From: an uncultured Oxalobacter sp.
GTDB lineage: Bacteria > Pseudomonadota > Gammaproteobacteria > Burkholderiales > Burkholderiaceae_D
DNA: 64,000 nt
Assembly (NCBI GenBank): GCA_934277985.1
Contig: CAKQWF010000001.1
Coordinates: 124,001-188,000 of the forward strand
Direction of reading: 5' to 3'
Of this stretch, positions 58,155 through 64,000 are shown piece by piece (the first letter of the stretch is position 1; every line of letters begins with the position of its first letter). The position numbers and the translations under genes are program-made. A model generated the notes under the pieces. It made no database searches, was not told the origin of the DNA, and saw only the letters and a program-made list of their open reading frames with translations.

Positions 58155-58994
58155 TTATCCCCTTTTGCCGGACAGACCTGTCCGGATGAGCAGGCTCGCC
58201 AGCCAGTACAGCCCAAAGGCCGCCATATGGCACAAAACGATGCTGGCGCCGGTAGGTGTCGCATAACAGTAGGAAATCATGATGCCGATCCACAGGCATG
58301 CCACGGAAATCATGGCGGCATGGATGATGACGGAACGGAATGTGCGGCACAGTCGCATGGAAGTCAGGGCAGGGAAAACGATCAGGCTGGAAATCAGCAA
58401 CGCACCCATCATCCGCATGCCCAGTACGATGATCAGGGCGGACATAAGAGCGATGAGCATGTTGAACAGCCCCGAACGGGTTCCTGTGGCGCGTGCGAAT
58501 GTTTCGTCGAAGGTGATGGCGAAAATCCGGTTGTACAATACGACGAACAGTAGCAGTACGACGGCGGACAGGACAAGGCTGAGGTTCACATCCGAAGACG
58601 ACATGCCGAGGATGCTGCCGAAAAGGTAATTGTTGACGTCGGTATTCATGCCGGTGGTCATCGAGACGATCATGACACCGGTCGCCAGTGCACCGGTCGA
58701 TATGAGAGCGATGGCGGCGTCTCCCTTGATTTTGCTGTTGGCGCTCAGACGCAGCAGTAGAAAGGATGCGGTGACGACGACGGGAATGGCTATCGTCAGC
58801 GGTGCGGCGTTCATGGCGGTCGCCAGCGCGAGCGCTCCGAAGCCGACGTGGGAAAGGCCGTCACCAATCATGGAATAGCGTTTCAGTACCAGACTGACAC
58901 CGAGCAGCGAGGCGCACAAAGCCACGACGGTACCGACGATCAGGGCGCGCACCATGAATGGATAGGAAAGCATGTCATGCAGAAAGCCGACCAT
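58155..58994 (-). CDS. znuB: Zinc/metal ABC transporter permease (ZnuB-like)
   Basis: The protein is the membrane channel of a cluster-9 metal ABC importer. The 279-residue protein has about eight hydrophobic segments, with LVLKRYSMIGDGLSHVGFGA, NSKIKGDAAIALISTGALAT and VLGMRMMGALLISSLIVFPA, all family signatures. ATG at 58994 is chosen because TCCTCC read on the minus strand gives GGAGGA six bases before it; the upstream frame to 59045 overlaps znuC. The coding region overlaps the znuC end by 20 bases. Confidence 0.9.
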   Translation of the reverse strand: MVGFLHDMLSYPFMVRALIVGTVVALCASLLGVSLVLKRYSMIGDGLSHVGFGALALATAMNAAPLTIAIPVVVTASFLLLRLSANSKIKGDAAIALISTGALATGVMIVSMTTGMNTDVNNYLFGSILGMSSSDVNLSLVLSAVVLLLFVVLYNRIFAITFDETFARATGTRSGLFNMLIALMSALIIVLGMRMMGALLISSLIVFPALTSMRLCRTFRSVIIHAAMISVACLWIGIMISYCYATPTGASIVLCHMAAFGLYWLASLLIRTGLSGKRG

Positions 58995-59694
58995 ATATGT
59001 TTCCTCCGGTGAAGATACGGCCGATGTCACTGTGGATATAGTCACCGGTCGTTCCGAAAAACAATTGGGTATGCTGCAGATGCAGGATATGCCGTGCGTA
59101 TTTCAGGGTGGCGGCGATATCATGGGTGACCATAATGACGGTCATGCCGTCCTGATTGATGGACTGTATCAGTTCGTAGAGTTCCTGTGAAACGACGGGG
59201 TCGAGACCGGCTGCCGGTTCGTCAAGCAGAATCGCCTTTTTCGCGGCGCACAGGGCGCGTGCCAGCAGGACACGTTGTTGCTGACCGCCTGAAAGTTCGG
59301 CATAGCAGCGGTTTCTGAGATGGGCGATGCCAAGCCGTTCCATGTTTTTTTGGGCAAGACGTTTTTCGTCGGCACGGTAAAAAGGCAGCCATCCGAGCCG
59401 GTTCAGACAGCCTGAAAGTACGACTTCATGCACACTGGCCGGGAAGTCTTTCTGGATCGGGTTTTGCTGCGGAAGATAACCTATTTCGCTGGCGATGAAA
59501 CCGTCTGCCATGCGGATGGTACCCCCTGACGGCCGAATCAGGTTCAACAGTCCCTTGACCAGTGTGCTTTTCCCGGCACCGTTTTCCCCGGCGATACAAA
59601 GGTAGTCGCCGGTTGTCACCGTGAAGTTGAGGTCTTTCACGGCGACGGTTCCGTTGTAGGCGAAAGACACGTTCTGGCAGGTAATCAGATTCAT
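58975..59694 (-). CDS. znuC: Zinc/metal ABC transporter ATP-binding protein (ZnuC-like)
   Basis: The 239-residue ATPase drives the ZnuB-like channel. It has Walker A GENGAGKSTL (near residue 37), the Q-loop in GYLPQQNPIQKDFPASV, the signature LSGGQQQRVLLARALC, Walker B AILLDEPAAGLD and the H-loop VTHDIAA. It lies 24 bases after the binding-protein gene. Confidence 0.93.
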   Translation of the reverse strand: MNLITCQNVSFAYNGTVAVKDLNFTVTTGDYLCIAGENGAGKSTLVKGLLNLIRPSGGTIRMADGFIASEIGYLPQQNPIQKDFPASVHEVVLSGCLNRLGWLPFYRADEKRLAQKNMERLGIAHLRNRCYAELSGGQQQRVLLARALCAAKKAILLDEPAAGLDPVVSQELYELIQSINQDGMTVIMVTHDIAATLKYARHILHLQHTQLFFGTTGDYIHSDIGRIFTGGNIYGRLSA

Positions 59695-59718
59695 TTTTTG
59701 TCGTGCGGTACTATTTTG

Positions 59719-60663
59719 TCAGTACAGTGCGGTTTTCAGACTGTCGATGTTTTTCTGCATCAGGCCCAGTACGGTTTCTCCCGCTTCAAGCTGGTCGCGG
59801 GTCAGGTTGTGGTAAGAGTACAGGGTCATTTTCCGCGCGCCGGTTGCGTCGCTGATGGCGTCGGCGATTTTCCCGTTTGAAAATTCGATGGTGAATACGA
59901 CGGGAATATGTTCTTTTTTCGCGCGGTCGATCAAAAAGGCGAGTGTGGCGGCACTGGCTTCGGTTTCCACGGAGCAGCCGGTGAATGCGGCATAATATTT
60001 CAGACCGTATTCATCGGCGAAGTAGCGGAACGGAAATCGGTCGCCGAAAAGCAGGGTTTTGCGTTTGGCATGGCCGATGACGTCACGGAATGTGGCGTTC
60101 ATTTGCTGAAGTTGTCCGACATAACGTTGCCTGTTCTGTTCGTACAAAGTGGCATTGTCGGGATCTTTTTCCGACATGGCCGCGGCTATCCGGTCAACGA
60201 TTGCGATGGCGTTTTTCGGTGATGTCCAGACATGTTCGTCGATATCGTGCCGGTGGCCGTCATGACCGTGTTCCATGCCGTTTGCGGTTTCTTCTTCAAC
60301 GGTTTTGACGGTATCGAGCAGTTTGATGGTGGCGGGTTTTTTTTCGCCCATGGAGTTCAGGATATTTTCTACCCATGCGTCATTTTCGCCACCGGTATAG
60401 ATGAACAGGTCGCTGTTCTGGATGGACTGGATATCCCGTGGCGACGGCTCGTAGGAATGGCTTTCCATGCCGGGTTTGAGCAGCATGGTGATATCGGCCT
60501 TGCCGCCGGCTATTTCCCTGGCGAAGTCGTATTGCGGGAAAATGGTGGTCACGATGCGCAACCGGTTTGTTGCGGCAGGCGTTTCCTGTGTGCGGGAATT
60601 GCATGCCGTCAGACAGGAGATGGCCAGCACGGTTATGGCCAGAAATGAAAATAGGCGTTTCAT
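59719..60663 (-). CDS. znuA: Metal ABC transporter substrate-binding lipoprotein (ZnuA-like)
   Basis: The protein captures zinc (or manganese) in the periplasm. After ATG at 60663 a lipoprotein signal (FLAITVLAISCLTAC) gives a lipidated cysteine. The cluster A-I binding fold shows the first ligand in MESHSYEPSPRD, a His-rich loop (MEHGHDGHRHDIDEH) and the second ligand in DEHVWTSPKN. At the third ligand position, where classical ZnuA has a His before Phe-Tyr-Phe, it reads FGDRFPFRYFADEYG, so that His is replaced. TGCSVETEASAA follows. This variant is known to me mostly from Firmicutes. The frame upstream to 60759 lacks signal-peptide sense. Confidence 0.88.
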   Translation of the reverse strand: MKRLFSFLAITVLAISCLTACNSRTQETPAATNRLRIVTTIFPQYDFAREIAGGKADITMLLKPGMESHSYEPSPRDIQSIQNSDLFIYTGGENDAWVENILNSMGEKKPATIKLLDTVKTVEEETANGMEHGHDGHRHDIDEHVWTSPKNAIAIVDRIAAAMSEKDPDNATLYEQNRQRYVGQLQQMNATFRDVIGHAKRKTLLFGDRFPFRYFADEYGLKYYAAFTGCSVETEASAATLAFLIDRAKKEHIPVVFTIEFSNGKIADAISDATGARKMTLYSYHNLTRDQLEAGETVLGLMQKNIDSLKTALY

Positions 60664-60790
60664 CGACAGGATCTCGTATGTTGTTGGCATGCGGCGTTGT
60701 GGCATGCTCCGGTAAACGGTGGCAATAAAACAGATAGGGATTGCATGCTGTGAAAACATGTGACCATGATCTTATCCGGATGAACAGGCG

Positions 60791-61255
60791 CTAGCGGTGC
60801 GACGGGTTTTTGCACTGGTCGCACTGACCGTAAAAAACCGTTCGCATCGTATTGATGTCGAACCCGTGTTTCTGGCGCATATGGTTGTGTATCTGGTTCA
60901 GCTCGTCGCAATGTACATGGATCAGCTTGCCGCACGATTCGCATTTGAGATGAAAACATGGGGAGGTGTGATCCTCGACATGGGGGCCGACATATTCGAA
61001 ACAGGCGGCGTCGGCCTTGTCCAGAAGGTACTGGTTGACCAACCCTTCATCGACCATCCGTTCGAGATGACGGTAAATGGTGGAAATACCGATCGTCATG
61101 CCGAGTTGCCGGAAATGGTGATGGATGTCGCTGGCTGTGACATGCCTTCCCTGTGCTGATTCCAGAAAGGAAAGTAGTGCCTTGCGATGTCTGGTCTGAT
61201 ATGACGTGGAACGGCCCAAGATGATTTCCTGCATGAATCCGAAAACTGTTTTCAT
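60791..61255 (-). CDS. zur: Fur family metalloregulator, probably Zur
   Basis: The 154-residue protein has a winged-helix domain (about 20-90: VTASDIHHHFRQLG, then IGISTIYRHLERMVDEGLVN). A dimerisation domain follows with two CxxC structural zinc pairs (CESCGKLIHVHC and GQCDQCKNP) and an HxHxDE-type metal region. Position at the head of a znuA-C-B operon points to Zur rather than Fur. ATG at 61255 follows AGGAATAGAAT; ATG at 61234 is an alternative. A perfect inverted repeat 22 bases upstream is a likely autoregulatory operator. Confidence 0.88.
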   Translation of the reverse strand: MKTVFGFMQEIILGRSTSYQTRHRKALLSFLESAQGRHVTASDIHHHFRQLGMTIGISTIYRHLERMVDEGLVNQYLLDKADAACFEYVGPHVEDHTSPCFHLKCESCGKLIHVHCDELNQIHNHMRQKHGFDINTMRTVFYGQCDQCKNPSHR

Positions 61256-61258
61256 ATT
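61246..61258 (-). promoter_or_regulatory. Half-site copy overlapping the zur start codon
   Basis: On the minus strand AATATGAAAACAG repeats exactly the 13 bases of the operator arm at 61299-61311, 53 bases away. This copy contains the zur ATG and extends into the near-palindrome GAAAACTGTTTTC (61241-61253, plus strand). Confidence 0.5.
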
Positions 61259-61277
61259 CTATTCCTGGCAAAATGAA

Positions 61278-61316
61278 ACTTCAATATGAAAATGATTCCT
61301 GTTTTCATATTGAAGT
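61278..61316. promoter_or_regulatory. Perfect 15-bp inverted repeat upstream of zur (operator)
   Basis: ACTTCAATATGAAAA (61278-61292) and TTTTCATATTGAAGT (61302-61316) are exact complements around a nine-base spacer. The repeat lies 22 bases upstream of the zur start where the promoter should be. It is AT-rich like Fur-family boxes but does not match the usual proteobacterial Zur box. Zur binding is inferred. Confidence 0.7.
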
Positions 61317-61475
61317 GGTGTCGGGTGACGTTTGATGTACCGGTGAAGGCTATGGTGGGTGGGGGTTATGGCAGGTTGCAGGTGTCCGGTATCAGTCCGG
61401 AAAACGGAGTGTCGCGGATGCCCGGGATTTGTACGGTAAAATAGGGGTCTTCCGGAATGGATCGGACAGGATGAA

Positions 61476-62261
61476 ATGAAACGAATTGCTTTGGGTATCG
61501 AATATGACGGCACCGACTGGCGCGGCTGGCAGACGCAGCCGGACGGCATGACGGTACAGGATCGGCTGGAAGCGGCGATCAGGCAGTTTGCACAGACTGA
61601 AATCGCGACGACGTGTGCCGGACGGACCGATGCGGGGGTGCATGCCACGGAACAGGTCGTACATCTCGATACAGAGCTGGAGCGCTTGCCGGTGTCTTGG
61701 GTGCGTGGGATCAATTCCTATTTGCCGTCGTCCATCGCGGTGCGCTGGGCGTGCGAAGTGCCGGGCGGCAAGGACGGTTTTCATGCCCGTTCGAGCGCGG
61801 TGGCGCGCCGGTATCGTTATCTGATATACAACAGTCCGGTTCGTTCGCCGCTGTGGAAGAACCGTGCGGGCTGGGTTTTCAGGCCGCTTGATCTGGACAA
61901 AATGCGGCAGGGGGCGGCCTTTTTGCTCGGGGAACACGATTTCTCGGCATTTCGTGCAGCGGAATGCCAGTCGATCACGCCGGTGAAGACGATGCATGAT
62001 ATTTCCATTGCACGTCAGGGAAATCTGATTGTGTTCACGTTCGAGGCGAATGCCTTTTTGCATCATATGATCCGCAATATCGTCGGTTCCCTGATTGTGG
62101 TCGGCAAGCAGAACCAGCCGCCGCAGTGGATGAAAACCCTGCTGGAAAGCCGGAACCGGTCGCTGGCAGCACCGACTTTCGCGCCGGACGGGCTGTATCT
62201 GTCACGGGTGTTTTATGACAGCAAGTGGGGGTTGCCGCAGAGGGATGATGTTTTTCCCTGA
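61476..62261 (+). CDS. truA: tRNA pseudouridine(38-40) synthase
   Basis: TruA isomerises uridines at positions 38-40 of the anticodon arm. The 261-residue protein has the catalytic aspartate Asp52 in TCAGRTDAGVHATEQV, GIEYDGTDWRGWQ at the start and FLHHMIRNIVGSLIVVG near 200, all family hallmarks. AGGATGAA precedes the ATG. In Burkholderiales it usually follows fimV; here it follows the zinc operon, head to head with zur. Confidence 0.96.
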   Translation: MKRIALGIEYDGTDWRGWQTQPDGMTVQDRLEAAIRQFAQTEIATTCAGRTDAGVHATEQVVHLDTELERLPVSWVRGINSYLPSSIAVRWACEVPGGKDGFHARSSAVARRYRYLIYNSPVRSPLWKNRAGWVFRPLDLDKMRQGAAFLLGEHDFSAFRAAECQSITPVKTMHDISIARQGNLIVFTFEANAFLHHMIRNIVGSLIVVGKQNQPPQWMKTLLESRNRSLAAPTFAPDGLYLSRVFYDSKWGLPQRDDVFP

Positions 62262-62300
62262 TAGCGGTTTGCAGGATGTTTCTTCATTGCATACTGAATC

Positions 62301-62966
62301 ATGACTTATCGTACGCGAATCAAGATTTGCGGTCTGACACGCGAGGAAGATGTCAAGGCTGTCGTTTGTGCCGGTGCGGACGCGCTCGGGTTTGTTTTTT
62401 ATCCGGCCAGTCCGCGTTTCATCACGCCGGAGAAAGCAGCTGCCCTCTCGGCGCATGTGCCCGCTTTCGTCTCGACGGTCGGTCTGTTCGTCAATGCGGA
62501 TTGCCGGGATGTGGAAAAGGCCGCCCGGCTGGCGCATTTGTCGCTGTTGCAATTCCATGGCGATGAATCGCCGCAGGCCTGTCATGAAGCGGCGTTTTCG
62601 GCCGGTTTGCCTTTTATTCGCGTTTTTCGCGTCAAACCGGATACAACGCCCGATGATTTGCTACAATATGAGCGGATTTATCGCAACGCCAGTCCGTTTT
62701 TCAAGGGTTTGCTTCTGGATACCTGGACGGATGCCTACGGCGGTGCGGGAAGGGTATTCGATTGGTCTCTCGTGTCAAAAGAAATCGGGCCTCGGGTCGT
62801 TTTGAGTGGTGGCTTGAGCGTGCAAAATGTCGCTGGTGCGATTGCGCGGTTGCGCCCGTTTGCCGTTGACGTCAGCAGTGGCGTGGAAGCGGCACGCGGC
62901 ATCAAGGACGCCGTGAAAATCCATGCTTTCATCCAGGCGGTACGCAAGGCCGATGAAACGGTATAG
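62301..62966 (+). CDS. trpF: Phosphoribosylanthranilate isomerase
   Basis: TrpF catalyses the Amadori rearrangement in tryptophan synthesis. The 221-residue TIM barrel has the catalytic cysteine in [13 protein letters not shown] (Cys10), [17 protein letters not shown] and the phosphate and catalytic Asp region [18 protein letters not shown]. It lies 39 bases after truA and 68 before trpB, the standard order. Confidence 0.96.
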   Translation: MTYRTRIKICGLTREEDVKAVVCAGADALGFVFYPASPRFITPEKAAALSAHVPAFVSTVGLFVNADCRDVEKAARLAHLSLLQFHGDESPQACHEAAFSAGLPFIRVFRVKPDTTPDDLLQYERIYRNASPFFKGLLLDTWTDAYGGAGRVFDWSLVSKEIGPRVVLSGGLSVQNVAGAIARLRPFAVDVSSGVEAARGIKDAVKIHAFIQAVRKADETV

Positions 62967-63034
62967 CAGGATTTTTCGGCACGTTTCCGTTTCGTGCAGG
63001 TGGCGATGCCATCGCATTCAAGAGAGATTTATCC

Positions 63035-64000
63035 ATGAATCAGAAAGCATATTGCAGCGCGTCCGATGCGCTGTTCGAGGCGTCCGGCTATCATTTGCCG
63101 GATGAAAACGGTCATTTCGGCCCCTATGGCGGCATTTTCGTTTCCGAAACACTGATCCACGCGCTGGACGAGCTGAAACAGGCTTATGCGCGTTACAAGC
63201 ATGATCCCGGTTTTCTGGCGGAATTCCGCTATGAACTGAAACATTTTGTCGGCCGGCCTTCGCCGGTCTATCACGCATCGCGCTGGTCAGAAATGCTCGG
63301 CGGCGCGCAAATTTATCTGAAAAGGGAAGACCTCAACCATACCGGTGCCCACAAGATCAATAATGTGATCGGTCAGGCTTTGCTGGCGAAGCGGATGGGC
63401 AAGACGAGGATCATCGCCGAGACGGGAGCCGGTCAGCATGGTGTGGCGACGGCGACGATTTGTGCCCGTTTCGGTCTGGAGTGCCATGTCTATATGGGTA
63501 GCGAGGATGTCGAGCGGCAGGCGCAGAATGTGTACCGGATGAAATTGCTGGGTGCGTCCGTCGTACCGGTCGAGTCCGGTTCGAAAACGCTGAAAGATGC
63601 ATTGAACGAGGCCATGCGCGATTGGGTCGCCAATGTCGGAACCACGTTTTATATCATCGGCACGGTGGCGGGGCCGCATCCCTATCCGATGATGGTGCGC
63701 GATTTCCAGTCGGTGATCGGTGAGGAATGTCTTGTCCAGATGCCGGAACTGACGGGGCGCCAGCCGGATATCGTTGTCGCCTGTGTGGGCGGCGGCTCCA
63801 ATGCGATGGGTATTTTTTATCCTTATATCGATCGTGCTGAAGTGGCGCTCGTCGGTGTCGAGGCGGCCGGAGAGGGTATCGAAACGGGACGGCATGCCGC
63901 TTCGCTCAATGGTGGAGCGCCGGGTGTCCTGCATGGCAATCGGACTTATCTGCTTCAGAACGGCGACGGACAGATCATCGATACCTGTTCCGTTTCTGCC
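63035..64000 (+). CDS. trpB: Tryptophan synthase beta chain, 5' part (runs off window)
   Basis: TrpB condenses indole with serine using PLP. The visible 322 codons include [20 protein letters not shown] after a longer N-terminal extension, the PLP lysine Lys107 in [25 protein letters not shown] and the cofactor phosphate loop [20 protein letters not shown] precedes the ATG at 63035. About 70-80 C-terminal residues lie beyond the window. Confidence 0.96.
   Translation, partial: MNQKAYCSASDALFEASGYHLPDENGHFGPYGGIFVSETLIHALDELKQAYARYKHDPGFLAEFRYELKHFVGRPSPVYHASRWSEMLGGAQIYLKREDLNHTGAHKINNVIGQALLAKRMGKTRIIAETGAGQHGVATATICARFGLECHVYMGSEDVERQAQNVYRMKLLGASVVPVESGSKTLKDALNEAMRDWVANVGTTFYIIGTVAGPHPYPMMVRDFQSVIGEECLVQMPELTGRQPDIVVACVGGGSNAMGIFYPYIDRAEVALVGVEAAGEGIETGRHAASLNGGAPGVLHGNRTYLLQNGDGQIIDTCSVSA

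Overview
The window reads as a chromosomal stretch of a betaproteobacterium of the order Burkholderiales. The evidence is gene order: tpiA-secG-tRNA-Leu(GAG)-nuoABCDEFGHIJKLMN, leuC-entericidin-leuD-leuB-asd, truA-trpF-trpB, the divergent uvrA/ssb pair, and a CPA2 antiporter divergent from kdsD. Moderate GC, a compact gene set and the absence of fimV between asd and truA would suit a small-genome Oxalobacteraceae member such as an Oxalobacter relative. That placement is inference, not something the sequence proves.

Layout. Positions 1-9948 hold a partial kdsD, a KefB-type antiporter, the uvrA/ssb repair pair with a LexA-type box, two MFS carriers and a ZIP metal transporter. Positions 10084-16404 hold polyphosphate metabolism (ppx and ppk) around a SulP permease, then an Hsp20 gene with a sigma-32-like promoter. 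Positions 16561-17439 are a small mobile-type unit: a RAYT-like Y1 transposase gene whose HUH motif is degenerate, bracketed by inverted copies of a GGGGACA/GGGGTCA motif. Positions 17510-26786 hold gltBD, dapA, bamC and a metallo-beta-lactamase fold hydrolase. Positions 26862-29563 hold an Ala-rich repeat lipoprotein, a SlyD-type isomerase, tpiA and secG. Positions 29636-30969 interrupt the conserved secG-tRNA-nuo order with a truncated P4-type integrase and a small secreted protein made of collagen-like hexapeptides. Positions 31382-46102 are the complete 14-gene complex I operon, closed by a terminator that overlaps the nuoN stop. Positions 46169-53145 hold aroC, an MFS carrier, the leucine genes with an embedded entericidin, and asd. 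Positions 53228-61316 form an accessory block where fimV usually sits: a TetR-controlled EmrAB/outer-membrane efflux operon and a zur-znuA-znuC-znuB zinc uptake operon. Positions 61476-64000 return to core genes: truA, trpF and partial trpB.

Functionally the window combines respiration (complex I), nitrogen assimilation (GOGAT), amino-acid biosynthesis (Leu, Lys/Met/Thr through Asd and DapA, Trp, chorismate), polyphosphate turnover, envelope work (BamC, SecG, KdsD), DNA repair, and metal and drug transport. I found no clear new multi-gene system. The most unusual items are the degenerate RAYT with its inverted repeats, the truncated integrase at tRNA-Leu with the neighbouring collagen-like gene, and the zinc operon with Firmicutes-like sequence features and a striking operator. 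Most of the remaining overlapping open frames are antisense shadows of the genes listed.
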